Shown here: piece after piece, positions 48,901-60,274 of the stretch | How the letters are laid out: the number at the start of each line of letters is the position of its first letter | Position numbering within the stretch: the first letter of the stretch is position 1 | Source of the DNA: Trema orientale | Taxonomy: Eukaryota > Streptophyta > Magnoliopsida > Rosales > Cannabaceae | NCBI GenBank assembly: GCA_002914845.1 | Contig: JXTC01000076.1 | Span: 1-64,000 of the forward strand | Reading direction: 5' to 3' | Length of the DNA stretch: 64,000 bases | The notes under the pieces: generated by a model | What the model was told of the DNA's origin: nothing | Seen by the model: the letters and a program-made list of their open reading frames with translations, nothing else | Databases searched by the model: none | Translations under genes and position numbers: made by a program

Positions 48901-49430
48901 AGCATCCAGTTCTCCCCGTGGTTTCCTGTTTTCCTCTCTTTTCAGCTTTCCCCAGATTTACTGATGAATTTCTATTTCCAGCATGGCCAATGTCTTTATT
49001 GTTGCTCCTGAAAGCCTCTCAACTCTATTTGAGGGTACCCCTAGTATTCGGAAAGATGCACAAAGGTATTAATGGCGTTTTTTTCAAAACAAGTGCATGC
49101 ATACACGTAGACATGAAAAACCCCCTTGATTTTTTTTTTTGGTCGGGTGTGTGTGTGTGTGTGAAAGGCTAGAGGTGTTTTACTAATGATGAAAAAGTTT
49201 TCTGGTTTTTCTCTTTTACAAAACCCTAGCGAGAATCACTTTACATCAAATTTGACTAAGAGTTTTTTTTTCCCCGCAATTTTTCAACTTTATGTTGCCT
49301 CATTGGTGGTTCCCTGTTTGTGATGAACTTTTGATTTGGCTGCCAACTCAGGTTTATTCAACTGAGAGAGGACTACAAGAGTGCAAAACTGGCTTCTAGA
49401 CTAAGTTCCTTGTGGCCAAGCTCCAGTTGA
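39103..49430 (+). CDS. SEC10: exocyst complex subunit SEC10
   Basis: Twenty-four coding exons: 39103-39198, 39317-39574, 39659-39733, 40184-40285, 40406-40456, 40530-40635, 42135-42254, 42693-42784, 43626-43794, 43885-43961, 44062-44160, 44275-44365, 44976-45061, 45142-45315, 46225-46278, 46374-46502, 46642-46734, 46835-46981, 47176-47273, 47823-47907, 48349-48407, 48799-48897, 48982-49065, 49352-49430. Every intron is GT-AG and the sum is 841 codons (840 residues plus stop), close to Arabidopsis SEC10. Recognisable blocks are [20 protein letters not shown] (about 23-42), [40 protein letters not shown] and [19 protein letters not shown] near the C-terminus. SEC10 is one of eight exocyst subunits that tether secretory vesicles to the plasma membrane; it is a cytosolic peripheral protein, and no signal or membrane segment is seen. 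Exon 16/17 encodes an Ala-rich stretch. The start ATG lies at the first base after the leader intron. Confidence 0.97.
40711..41040. repeat. intronic tandem repeat, about 3 x 107-118 bp
   Basis: Three successive copies share TATTACA, then GGACCTGTTGTCTCATAT (the last reads TGACCTG), CACTTT, a TTTAATC(A/G)TTTAG block and CCCCCATTTAT(G/T)CAA. Copy starts are near 40711, 40829 and about 40937. Divergence is moderate, and copy three is the most changed. Confidence 0.88.
41585..41780 (+). pseudogene. LINE C-terminal fragment in SEC10 intron
   Basis: Across frame changes the translation gives [14 protein letters not shown], [17 protein letters not shown] and a [18 protein letters not shown] stretch. 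This resembles the tail that follows the zinc-binding region in plant non-LTR elements (W-ERN-R-F, then WA--SKEF). It is short and broken; identification is by pattern only. Confidence 0.5.
43022..43234. mobile_element. MITE family C in SEC10 intron 8, 9-bp duplication
   Basis: A 213-bp element. Left end GGGCCATAATCCAGTAGGTA; right end on the minus strand GGGCACCAATCCAGTAGGTA. The perfect 9-mer ATTTATATA flanks it (43013-43021 and 43235-43243), pointing to a Mutator-like element, although the sequence is AT-rich and near an (AT)n tract. Related copies are at 53544-53765, 53785-54005 and 63038-63272. The frames here on both strands are not genes. Confidence 0.8.
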
Positions 49431-49740
49431 CGCAGAAGTAGTGTGCTGGTTTAGATCAAGCAGCTCATTTGATGAGGAAGCTGCCATCTCATCTGGAATC
49501 ATATGATAACTGAATACCAAGCTTTGAGAACTAACAGTTTTAAGAGCTCATTTTCAGGTGGTTAATTGCTTTCCTCTTTGCCCCACAATTTTTTTCCTTA
49601 ATCTCTCCTTGTTTTTCCCTTTTTATTGAGTGTATATTTGTGGAGTTACAACTAGGAATGTAATAGATTTGTAACCTTAAAAGCTTTATTTATGTACTAG
49701 GCTCTAAGGAATATTCTTTGACAATTCAGATATATGATTA
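49431..49740 (+). other. SEC10 3' untranslated region (extent inferred)
   Basis: Non-coding sequence follows the TGA. T-rich stretches and an AATGTAATAGATTTG-like plant polyadenylation context occur near 49650-49700, so the transcript probably ends there. No cleavage site can be fixed from sequence alone. Confidence 0.45.
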
Positions 49741-50613
49741 TCCTGGTGTGTCCTTGACTCCGTGTAAATGATTCTTTGGAGTATTAATGGAAACAATTAG
49801 GTTGAGTGGCTTATGCCTATTAAGAGTGTACTCAATTTCACAGTTTAATTCTATGAGTATGTACCCGTTAAATAGAAAAAATTACATTATATCTGAGTCT
49901 AGTTTTGCAGAAATTCGCTTAAATTTTAAGTTACTACAATGGCTTTTGAAGATCTGCAATAATTACAAGATGCAAAATGCAGAAACTTGAGCCGAAGAAA
50001 CAAAATGGAAGGGAGAGAGAAGAAATGAAAGGATTTCATTCTTCAGAAGGCAAGATCAAGTAATGCTTCTATTTTACTAGAATTGCTGGTGATTTATGTT
50101 GCTATGGAGTTGCAAAACTACTCAAGTGAAGAAAAAGAAATTTCCAAATTATGGAAATTTGCGGATTTCTCTAATAAAACGCCAACATGATTGCGTACAT
50201 GAAAATAATGTCAAAGCCATTGACTTAATAGATTCAAAATTCCTATGGAAAATGTAGTTTACCAGTTCCAATTTTTTAAGGTTTGAAATTTGCTTCAATG
50301 AATAAAATAGCATGATCTAGTCAATCAAGTTCAGTCGTGTACCCTATTACTAGTTTGAGCATATTTCCTATGAACAAACCCTTTTTAACTTTTCAAGGAC
50401 TATCAAAGGTCACTAATTAGTCTCCAATAATGAAGGCACAAAGGAAGGTCCAAAATGCAAGTGAAGGTTTATACTCTACATAGTTCATGAATCATGAATT
50501 GGAAGAAAAGGGGAAAAAAAAAGGTATAGCTAGTGATTGAGACACATGACCGTGCCCTTTATGGTGGGGTGCCTCTTATTTTGCTAGTGTGGCACACTTC
50601 CTACCTTAAAAAG

Positions 50614-50614
50614 C

Positions 50615-50655
<41 letters not shown>

Positions 50656-50839
50656 GGTTGGACAGAGAGATAATTGATGAAGAAATTTAGTGGATCTGGC
50701 TGTTAATTGATTGCCATCTTCTTTGATAGCAAAGTTACCCATCACTTACATGTCCTTGTGCCAAACCCATTATAATTCCTTTCTCCTCTCTTAGGATTGG
50801 CCAATCTACACCTCTCTCTCTCTCTCTCTCTCTCTCTCT
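50614..50839. repeat. two (CT)n tracts about 160 bp apart
   Basis: Uninterrupted or nearly uninterrupted CT repeats lie at about 50614-50651 and 50812-50839. Such tracts often mark plant 5' leaders, but no downstream coding exon is present here. Confidence 0.85.
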
Positions 50840-53141
50840 AACAAAACAAACATACCCAAAGAACCAACAAATGCTAGATATTTAAAACCCCACAATGACT
50901 ACTATGTCTTGTGGGGATGCCGGTATTCTATCCCGTATCTTTTCAAGTCGCTATTGACCCATGCGGCCAAAGATCCGAGTCTTTTTCCATCTCAATTCCT
51001 AACTAGATGGACTCAAGGGCATTATTATCAAGCAAATATGTAGATATATCGTTGACCAAACCAAATGGAGGTTGAACTAGAAGTCTAGTTTTGCTATTCT
51101 CAACTACTACCAGTCTAACTACAAATGGGCTATTACATGTCACAAGACCACTACCATGCCAAACCCGATTCAAGAAAGTACTTTATTTTTTTTTTTCTTT
51201 TCTTTTCAAAGAAAGTGCTCCACAACTCTCTATCAATATCAATTTGTTACAAAAAAAAAAAAAAAAAAAAAAAGAAAAAAAGAAGAAGAAGGGTGTGACG
51301 GCAAGTTTATGTCATGGCTAGTGGTGGTGCTGGTGGTCCAGTTCTAGTCACTAAAAATGCTTCCCCTCCTCTTCTTCTTCTTCTTCAGAATTCATTATCG
51401 TCATCAATATTAACTCCCTCTTCATTTCTCTTTATCGGCTTGAAAAGAAAGTTTCAATGCCAAGATTTGGTCCTATTTATTTGACATACATCCCGCAAAA
51501 AGAGGAGTTAAAAAAAGGAAAAAAAAAACTAATAAATAAATCTGATTTTTTTTTTCGTCCCATTCGATGAAAGCAAAATATAGATGGTTTTCATTCAAGG
51601 CTTCAAGTAATCAAGCTCTCTTTTGAAAGACAAGAACAATTAAGAGATTTTATTTATGTAAAAGGCTACATGGTATCAAGTCGAGTTTATGGTTAATACA
51701 TAGTACTTTCTAATTGCTCAAGCCTAGAAGCTAAATAATTTTATCGTTTCTTATATTGACAATGATTTGGCTAAAGTACTATGCTATTGAATCGTAATTA
51801 ATTATTATTTATTAATTAAAATGAGAAATTGAAAAATGGATTTAACTTGAAGATGCCTTGGAAACTTATCATGCATGAGTACAAGCTTATCATAACTTGC
51901 AAAATGGGCAGCCAGACGTTTTGATTAAACTCTCTTAGTTCATATACATTCTCAATCACTTTTGGATTACTTGATTGTTCATGATGCTCATTATGTGTTA
52001 TTTTTCCCCCTAATGAGAATGCCCTTATCCATCAGGTCATGATTCAAAACAGAATAAATTCTAGGTGGGAAAAAGGGGGAAAAATTATACATAAAAAAAT
52101 AACAAAAAAATTACCACAATGACAGATGTTTGTCCCTTCTTGTATTTTGGTGTGTACATATTACAAAATTGACTAAGATTAGAGCACATAACAAATGAGA
52201 TAATCTATTTTAACGGGACTAGACTTGCCCATAACAACCTATTTGTCAAACACTCAAGTTGCTTTAACCTTTAGCACTAAATTATTTGGAAAAAAAAAAA
52301 AAAGAAAAGAAAAAAGGTTTGAGCCTTTGAGGCAAAGCCAAAAAAATAGTTCGACTTGGGCTAATTAAAATTCTAACTTGCTGCCACATCCCAAGGTATT
52401 ATATTGCAGGCTCTTGGTAGATTGAGCATGCTTTGTCAGTTTTTTTTTTTGGTTCAGATTTTAATTATACGAGTCTCTCTATCAACTTTGAGTCTTTGAC
52501 CACCAAAATATTCATAATTAAAAATAAAAACCATAGAATAAAAAAGAAAAAACTTTAAATGATGACCCCACACGTTTGCAATCTACAAAGCAAAGCCTCG
52601 TGCCACCCACGTCTACCGGCCTACAGAGTTGAGTGTTTCATAGAGTACTATTTATATTTTAATTTATTTTAATTTTTTCATAAAATTCGGTATATATTTC
52701 ATTCCATATATATTCAGCAAACATCAAAGTGAATCATGCACCATCTAAATTACCGAAGACGAGTGTTGGACACTCTCACGTGGGTCTCATGCAAGTCCCA
52801 CACCGATTAACCACTGTGTTTGGATACAACAACCTATTGCAATTTATTAAAAAATAAAAAAGAAAGATATTAAAAAAAAATTGAACGATGAAAATTGAAG
52901 ACATATAGAAGATTATTATTTGAAGATAAGGTTTTTAGCTTTTGTTTTTTTAGAAATGAAATGAAATAGGAGAACATTTTTATCCTTCATTTCATTTTTA
53001 ATATATTTTTTAATAAAAAGGTTTTTGCAAGAAGAGAAATAAAAATATTGTCAAGCAAGTACAAGCTCCAAAAAATTGTCTCACTAACCTTTGATCTTGG
53101 GCACGGCAAGAAATACATGACTAAGTTCCCCACGTGTGGGG

Positions 53142-53150
53142 NNNNNNNNN
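53142..53150. other. assembly gap (9 N)
   Basis: Nine unresolved bases. A further single N is at 56611. The sequence on both sides is non-coding. Confidence 1.
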
Positions 53151-53543
53151 TTTGTGCTTGTGTGTCTACAATATAGATAATATTATAAAGTTAATTTAAA
53201 TCTTAGATAATAGTAAAAATCATGTAGATGTAATATTGTACAGTACACTGGTTCAAAATCCAACCTTGTTTGATGCTAAATATTATTTCAGTATCCACGT
53301 TTTTGTAATGAGAGAATAATACAATTAATCGTATAAAGTTGTAATAAAATTTAATTTGGTGGTCAGGTGATGTGGTAATATTGGTATGTTATGATTGTAA
53401 AATGAGATTTAGGTTACTTCTGCTTATCTTATGTACAACCAACTAAAAATTGATAAGTAGACTGTCACATTACTAAATATAGTCAAAAATTGATATTCAT
53501 ATATAGCTTACTGATAATAAAATTATAATCCAACATATATACA

Positions 53544-53765
53544 TGGTTCCAATCTAATATGTATTTTTGTAAGTCGTTGGATCATATTATCTAATGATTA
53601 TCATAATTTGAATAGTTAGAAAATAAATAAATAGATACTCATTATTTAATATTTTTCTCTCTCCATCTTTTACCATGAAAAGACATGTGTGATGACTTTT
53701 AATTGGGCAAAACAATACCTATAGATTAGTAAAAAAAAATAAATAAATACTGGATTGGTGCCCAT
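53544..53765. mobile_element. MITE family C, copy 2
   Basis: The left end GGTTCCAATCTAATATGTAT is a mutated form of the family start, and the right end TACTGGATTGGTGCCC is intact. Interior words GTTGGATCAT, CATCTTTTACCAT and GACATGTGTGATG are shared with the copy in SEC10 intron 8. Confidence 0.7.
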
Positions 53766-53784
53766 CTATATATATATTTATCTA

Positions 53785-54005
53785 TACATAGGTATCGTTT
53801 TGGCCAATTAAAATTTATCATACACATTTTTTTTTACAGTAAAAAGTAAGATAGAGAAATAACATTAATGATGCACGTCTTTTCATGCATATCATTACAA
53901 TCGTTGGATTACTGTTACATGATGATCCAACAGTTAGGAAAAAAAATCTATATATAAGTGTAAAAAAAAAAAAAAAAAAAAAAACCCTACTGGATTAGCG
54001 ACCAT
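53785..54005. mobile_element. MITE family C, copy 3 (inverted, partial)
   Basis: The left part (ATAGGTATCGTTTTGGCCAA) and the interior (TTTACAGTAAAAAG, TCATACACA, CGTTGGATTACTG) match the family read on the minus strand. The right end ACTGGATTAGCGACC is a mutated terminal repeat. It lies directly beside copy 2. Confidence 0.6.
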
Positions 54006-54114
54006 ATATATTTTCCCAACTAAAGTTAGTATCACAAAACACAAAACATATATAACTCGATTAACCTTGGAACTACATAATACCATAACACAAAACATAT
54101 ATATATTTCATATT

Positions 54115-54298
54115 GAGTAATGTTATAAGGCATCAATGGTATCCAGCATCACAATGACGTGTCTGTCTGTTATTAGATGATTCTAATTAAGAAATTGAGT
54201 CCTACATAGTTTCCACTCAAATTATAATTATAATTAGTCAGTAACAGATTGACACATCATATAATGTTGGATATCATATGATGCATTATAGCATTTTC
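54115..54298. mobile_element. MITE family B, copy 2
   Basis: It starts GAGTAATGTTATAAGGCATC and ends GATGCATTATAGCATTTTC (minus-strand start GAAAATGCTATAATGCATC). The interior has AATTATAATTATAATTAGTC, shared with the other family members. The flanking 9-mers do not match, so its target duplication has decayed or the ends are misplaced by a few bases. Confidence 0.7.
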
Positions 54299-54789
54299 CA
54301 TTTTTCAAACATATTTAAAGCAGATAGATTAGGAAATACAGTACGTACGTGTATTCACATTCACATGAAGACAAGATTAGGATCATATTAAGAGAGAGAT
54401 TAAGACAAGAGTAAGGTGCGAGGAGAAAAGAAAAAGTCAAGGTTGACAATACGAAGTCAAAACACCACCTCATAAACAATAATAGTCACAAGTAGCAATA
54501 ATTATATTAAACGACTCTCATACACTCTTATGTCTAATACAATAATATATCATACGAATATCTCATAAATAAATTACAAGAGCCTAATCGTGATTATATA
54601 TATATAACAAATCATGACCATTGGATCAAAGCCTCATAGGATTCTAACAAAGAGAGTAGTAACGTTGGTATCTTACCCGATACCTAGCATTAAATCACAA
54701 GGCACGCGAGTCTGCTAAAAAACAAGCTGTACTAATGGCCTTTTCTTACAAGAAAAAAAAAAAAAAAAAGGAAGAAAAGAAAAAAAGGG

Positions 54790-55200
54790 CAAAAAAAAGA
54801 TGTGGGCCCCACCAATGTCAACGAGCCTGCGAAGCCACCTCACCTTATATCTCCTGCACCGTCACTCCCACGCGGTCGAACTCCCAACCCTCGCCAACCC
54901 CCAAGTGTAAAACCTCTTCTCTGCCGTCAGATCCACTTACTTTCCCACCTTTTTAAACGGCTTAGCCGTTAGATCGCCGGCTCACAAGTCTCCACGTACA
55001 TCTACAAAAGCGGCTCACACTCGCTCGAGTAAGTGGAAATATTATAAACTCGCTTGTTTATACCTACACGTGGTGGCACTATGGTTCAGCACCACAAAGT
55101 CGCTTTGCGTTCGACGTGTCGGTCACGAGATTAACGGATTTGAGCGCCTTGAAAAAGTTACCGAGTGCCCCGTCTAGTCAAATGAAGCGCATTTACTTAA
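54790..55200. other. GC-richer unassigned patch with a G-box
   Basis: This patch stands out from the AT-rich surroundings. It begins GATGTGGGCCCCACC, contains CCACGTA, a CACGTG G-box (55067-55072) and several GCCGTTAGATCGCCGG-like words. The arrangement resembles a promoter, but no coding exon follows; a MITE starts at 55216. It could be a relic promoter or part of an unclassified repeat. Confidence 0.35.
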
Positions 55201-55215
55201 AAATAAGAAAATATT

Positions 55216-55558
55216 GGCCCGTTTGTTTCAACTATTTCATTCTATTTGAATGTGTGTTTGTTTTAACAATTCAGTTTTTCTATTCAAATGATCTTTTAGA
55301 ATTTGTGTTTGTTTCAACAATTCAGTTTTTCCATTCAAATGGTCCATCCAAAAAGTTAACCATTAGAATGATTTTTTTTGTGTCTTGAATGAGAATAGAG
55401 GGGGGAGGTGTTTTTAAATGGTCTATTCCAATGCTCCCATTCTAATTACAATACATTTCACTATTTTTTTTAATTCAAATGTCTCTCATTCTAATTATAA
55501 CACATTCCATAATTTTTATTCAAATACACATATTCAAATAGGCGAACCAAACGGAGCC
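55216..55558 (-). mobile_element. MITE family A, copy 3 (inverted)
   Basis: It starts GGCCCGTTTGTTTCAACTA and ends AGGCGAACCAAACGGAGCC, with the interior being the reverse complement of copies 1 and 2 (for example CAACAATTCAGTTTTTCCAT). ATT flanks both ends (55213-55215 and 55559-55561), suggesting a 3-bp duplication. Confidence 0.82.
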
Positions 55559-55561
55559 ATT

Positions 55562-57542
55562 GTTTTTATTGTTTTTAAGTAACACTTCACTATTATAATG
55601 ATTTTTTCACTAGTAATTTTAGAAGTTTTTCATTTATAATAAAGTTTGTGAAATAATAGTATTGATTTATTTATATGGATGTCTCTTGGCATGTAATTTA
55701 GATCTGTGTGGTTCATTTCGTTTGTTCTTGATTTTTTTGTTTTTGTTTTTGTTTTTCTTTTTTGCTTTCCTTCTAAATTTGAAATTCAAATATTAGACTT
55801 TATATTGTCAAATTTTTTTTTTTTGGCGGACAATCAATTATCCTCAGTTTAAACAACAAATTTGAGTCAGTAATGATTTTTGAAAGAGCGAAATATATTT
55901 CTCTGTTAAAGTTCTAGTTATGTTCAGTATTGTGCATGTAAATTACGTACGTAGGCACAGCTCATTTGTAGTTGTCTTTCTCTTGAGCGTCAATTGAATT
56001 CAATATTGTGATTTTTTTTTTATCTTTGTATTTGGTTGATTACTATAATAATAAAAAAAAAATCATTTTTTTCCTTATACATCACCTTTTTTTTTTCCTT
56101 TTTTTTTCTAATGATCTTTAATTTTATTTGTGATCAAGTTTTTGTAATAATAATAGTTTGTTCCACCAGAAAGAAATGATTATTAGTTCAAATTTCTTTT
56201 TGAAAGCAATAATGATACATGATAATTGTAAAAAGAAAGTCAAATTGAATATTGGGTCATTATTATCGGTGTTTATGAATTGGGTTAGGGAGGGTGCAAT
56301 TTTATGAGAAATACCAAATCTTGACAACTTGAAACGTGAGAGACATTATTGGTATTAGATTTGAAAAGCATAAATGTCACATGAGATGTTGCTCATACAA
56401 AACATTTTGATGATTCAATAAAATAGATATTTTACGAATTATTTCATTTCGAGTAGCAATGTTACATGCCCCTCAAGTTTTACAGGTATGATTGTTGGTT
56501 CATGTGACCATTCAATCACTCCCATAAAAAGTGACTACAGTAAAAATATGTACGTTTTGTTTGAGAGAATAATTGTTTAAATTATTTCTCTTCTATTTTC
56601 ATAATTTTATNAATTTCAAGATCAATTTCCCTCTAATTAGGGTTGTTTATTCCACCCACAGAACCTAATTGTGTCAAACTAATGCACACCAATAACTTTT
56701 GATCTTCTTAAAAGCTTGAACAAAATATTTAAGGAAATAAAGATGTAAAACATTAGGATAATTGTTCAAATTTTTTTTCTTAATAAAAAAAAACTAAATG
56801 TGGGTTAGTGAGTATTTATATATGCACTATTTTCAATAGTTTGAACATAATCTTCACATCTATTTACATATAAATAACAAGTAGTCTTTCCACCTAAAAA
56901 ATGATAGAATAATTATAGGAACATCAAAATATTACAAAATATATATATGTATATTAACGTGACATGCATTTTAATCACTTTTTATTTTAGAGTGAGACTA
57001 CACTATTTAAAATTATGTGATTAAAAATAATGATACAACGTAAATTTTTAGTGCAAAATTTTGGTGTCCCATTAAATAATAAAGCAGTACATTTTATTCT
57101 TTATTCAGATTTTGCTTTGAATAATTCTAAAAATTGTATAATTTGGAATACTTATTGATTTCAATTTTTTTTCAAACAACTATAGATATTCATATTAATT
57201 TGAATCTCTATTGGTATTAAATTATCAATCTTCCGAGCATAAAAATCCGGTAACTTTTAGACTTTCCTTTACTGGAGACTAATTTCTAATTTTACAGATA
57301 CTTCCAGAGAGTGGCTTTATGCGGTTCTTACCCACCCACCCAGATTTGGCAAATCAACTAAAACCCTCTTTTTTGATAAGAGCACCCTCAATTTTAACCT
57401 CCTCTTTTTTATTTTATTTTATAATATTTGAATTTATTAATTAATTATATCTTTCTCTTTTTGTCGGTATAACTCACGAGCTCCACTCCCAAGACACCGT
57501 GTGGAATTTTTCCTCATCAAATCCAGCTTTGACATTTTCCCA
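55562..57542. other. AT-rich intergenic DNA upstream of WRKY
   Basis: No gene or clear repeat is seen, only homopolymer runs and one N at 56611. The minus-strand frame at 56124-56327 has no family character. 57240-57542 is likely distal promoter of the WRKY gene. Confidence 0.5.
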
Positions 57543-57548
57543 AGTCAA
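57543..57548 (-). promoter_or_regulatory. W-box in the WRKY promoter
   Basis: The minus strand reads TTGACT, a W-box (TTGAC followed by C or T), about 210 bp before the TATA-like sequence. WRKY genes are often auto- or cross-regulated through such sites. A single core match is weak evidence by itself. Confidence 0.45.
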
Positions 57549-57750
57549 CCCCCAAAACCAAAAGCCAGTTTTCCATTTCTCAGTACCCAAATAAATGAGT
57601 AAATTAAATTTTTTTTTTTTTTAAAAAGCAAAGCGCTGCATAGAGATGCCAACCCCACCTCTCCCTCTCTCTCTCTCTCTCTAAAAGAACCCACTTGTAT
57701 CTTTCTCTCTCCACTCTCTAGACTTTTTGTGAAAACCCACTTTCTCTCTC

Positions 57751-57758
57751 TATATATA
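57751..57758 (+). promoter_or_regulatory. TATA-like box of the WRKY gene
   Basis: TATATATA lies 183 bp before the WRKY start codon and upstream of a CT-rich leader (57800-57880). A start site about 30 bp downstream would leave the out-of-frame ATG at 57760 outside the transcript. The site is inferred from position. Confidence 0.5.
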
Positions 57759-57844
57759 CATGTTGCTATATATTATTCTTTTCCCACTCATTTGCATCCT
57801 TATCTTTCTCTCCCTCACCAAAAGTCAGCGCCTTCTTTTGTCTT

Positions 57845-57880
<36 letters not shown>

Positions 57881-57940
57881 CTCAGAGCCAGAGCAGAGAC
57901 ACACAAAGGTGCAGAGCTTCACAGAGCTTGTCGGGGAGCC

Positions 57941-59287
57941 ATGGACGACGACTGGGATCTTCAGGCAGTCGTGAGAGGCTGCTCCATAGCCGGCGCCGGA
58001 GCCGGAGCAGCTTCTACTACTACTGCCACGTCAACCACCTCATCTTCTGTTTTCATGGCGGACTTCCAAGCTGTCTCCACGACCAGCTCCTCTTCGTCTC
58101 TGTTTTCTTCTTCTTATTCACCATTTGGTTTTAGTCAACACCATGGTTCTTCTGGTCAACTCTTTCTTCTTCCAGATCCCAACAATTTCAGGCCCAGAAA
58201 CGTCGTCGTTGAGGAGCTTCATGAGCTTTACAAGCCTTTCTTCCCCAAATCTCAGACTCATATTCAGATTCAGACTCAGACTCAGACTCCTCTGTCTTCG
58301 CTTTCTTCGATATGTAGTAGTAGCACTGCTAGTACTATTACTACCACCAGGTCAAATGACCAAATACGACAACTAAAGCAAGCTCACCAACCCACAAAGC
58401 AATCTCTCAATAATGCCTCTTCTACCACCCCTCGATCCAAAAAAAGGTAAAAAGAAAAAGGGTTTGAACTTGAAGTTTGATCCTGTTTTGTGATGTCGTT
58501 TACTTTGTAACTTTGTTGAGAATTGGTGTCGTTTATGGTCTATTGATTCATTTGTTCAAATCCCCATTTCAGGAAGAATCAGCTGAAGAAAGTTTGCCAA
58601 GTACCAGCTGAGAGTCTCTCTTCGGATATCTGGGCTTGGCGTAAATATGGCCAAAAACCCATCAAAGGCTCTCCATATCCAAGGTAGTTTTTACTTTTTA
58701 AGCACTCAAACCCTTGTTTTTTCCCATAAATATTTTTGTTATTTGGCTTAGTTCATGATTATTAAAGATGGGTTCTTTTTTCTTTTAGGGGATACTATAG
58801 ATGTAGTAGCTCAAAAGGTTGTTTGGCCCGGAAACAAGTGGAGCGGAACCGGGTCGACCCGGGCATGTTCATTGTCACATATACCGCCGAGCACAACCAC
58901 CCAGCTCCGACTCACCGAAACTCACTCGCTGGCTCCACTCGCCAGAAGCCCTCCACCCCACAATCCATCTCCGGCGCCGCCGGCGAACCCAACAATCCGG
59001 CGACCAAGCCTTCTTCTCCGGCGACCTCAGGTGAAGAAGAGCTGGCAGTGCCTCAAGCTCATAGTACAACCACCGAGAGCAAAGATGGACCTGAGAGTGT
59101 TTTAATGGATGATGACGATGAAGATGAGCTTGGGTTCTCTGATATGGCTGTGAGCGACGATTTCTTCGTGGGCTTGGAGGGTCTCGGCGGTCCGGCCACC
59201 GGAGACGTCTTTTCAGATCATTTTTCGTCGAGTTTTCCCCTTTCCTGGGTCGCTAACAACGCCGCCACGGCCGCCAGCGGCGGCTGA
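57941..59287 (+). CDS. WRKY22: WRKY transcription factor, group IIe (WRKY22/27/29-like)
   Basis: Three exons: 57941-58446, 58573-58683, 58789-59287, with GT-AG introns, coding 371 residues. The start [14 protein letters not shown] is the typical N-terminus of this subgroup. Residues 1-168 are Ser/Thr/Gln-rich with an [12 protein letters not shown] motif. A basic [10 protein letters not shown] stretch (about 167-176) could serve as nuclear localisation signal. WRKYGQK is at 191-197, and the zinc finger is C211, C217, H241, H243 (C-X5-C-X23-H-X-H). The second intron falls in the Arg codon of PYPR, the conserved WRKY intron site. An acidic tail ([11 protein letters not shown] from 312) with [10 protein letters not shown] is also typical. 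Family members bind W-boxes in nuclear DNA and act in immune and stress signalling. The symbol is my best guess; WRKY27 or WRKY29 orthology cannot be excluded without a tree. Overlapping frames at 57729-58376 and 58755-59105 are shadows. Confidence 0.94.
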
Positions 59288-59913
59288 GTCGCCGGAGAAT
59301 TCGGTGTACTACATGGGTTTTGTGCGTTTTGTCAAACAAACAACACAATCTTGGGGAAGAGAGAGCGAGAGAGAGAGAGAATAGTGATATGGTGGAATGG
59401 AATGGAGTGGAATCTTTGGCTAACAATGCTTTAGTGCAGAGGAAAAACAGAGTTGTAATTAGTCATTTAATTATCTCTTTTTTTTTTTGGTTAATTAATT
59501 TATTTTGGTTTGAGTAAAGGTAAAACTAGTGATTAATTTCAAGAATCATTATTACTCCATTCTGCTTACAGATTATATGTATTTACCGCTATTAGTACAA
59601 TTGTTGGAAGATTCTATTCGTCTCCCCATTTGTGTAAAATTTGGAATCAAATTCGTCCAAGTTAAACAATTTGTCCACGTTTAATTTAAAGTGTTATTAA
59701 TATTGTTTGTTGTAAAAATTACAAAATAACACGTTTATTATCACCAAATTTTGTATGTACATACTCCAGTGATAAAAAGAAAAGAGATTTTTGTCGAAGC
59801 TGGTTAGAGTTTTTGTAAGTGATAAGATCTACAAGACATGACATGAATTTAGAGTTTTTTTTTTTTTTTGTAATAAATTTTTATTCCACAAAAATGTCTC
59901 TCTAAAACATTTA
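59288..59913. other. WRKY 3' flank and AT-rich DNA
   Basis: The 3' untranslated region of the WRKY gene probably runs to about 59550-59600 (GA-rich stretch at 59360-59382, then AT-rich). Beyond this nothing is recognisable up to the MITE. Confidence 0.5.
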
Positions 59914-60274
59914 AGGCCCTGTTTGTTTCGCCTATTTGAATGTGTGTATTTGAATGAAAATTGTGGAATGAGTTATAATTGGAATGGAAGACATTTGAAT
60001 GAAAAAAATAGTAGAATGGGTTATAATTAGAATGGGAGTATTGGAATGGACCATTCAAAAACACTTCTTCCCCTCTATTCTCATCCAAGACACAAAAATC
60101 CATTCAAATAGTTGATATGACTGATGAACCATTTGAATGGAAAAACTAAATTATTGAAACAAACACTCATTTCAAAAGACCATTTGAATGGAAAATTTAG
60201 AGTTGTTGAAACAAACACTCATTCAAATGAATTTTCCATTCCAATGGAATGGAATGGGCGAACCAAACGGCCCC
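59914..60274 (+). mobile_element. MITE family A, copy 2
   Basis: It starts AGGCCCTGTTTGTTTCGCC and ends GGGCGAACCAAACGGCCCC, with TTA on both flanks (59911-59913 and 60275-60277), as for PIF/Harbinger elements. By eye it is highly similar to 11724-12083 throughout. The frames on both strands (59849-60103, 60124-60438) recur in the other copy only because the DNA is repeated; they are not genes. Confidence 0.87.

Larger units (their letters stand above)
49741..55215. other. intergenic DNA, no gene seen
   Basis: It holds two (CT)n tracts (50614-50651 and 50812-50839), poly-A runs, an assembly gap (53142-53150), a cluster of three MITEs (53544-54298) and a GC-richer patch (54790-55200). The frames at 51091-51347 and 54735-54956 are low-complexity Lys/Phe-rich products of homopolymers. 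Confidence 0.6.

Noticed and set aside
50560-50900. MIR156/157-type precursor suggested by GACAGAGAGATAATTG next to CT repeats
   Set aside because: The mature miR156 sequence is not present and no matching star arm is seen; the resemblance is due to CT/GA repeats.
58755-59105. Alternative Pro/Ser-rich protein over WRKY exon 3
   Set aside because: Out-of-frame translation of the third exon; the frame with the zinc finger is continuous with exons 1 and 2.
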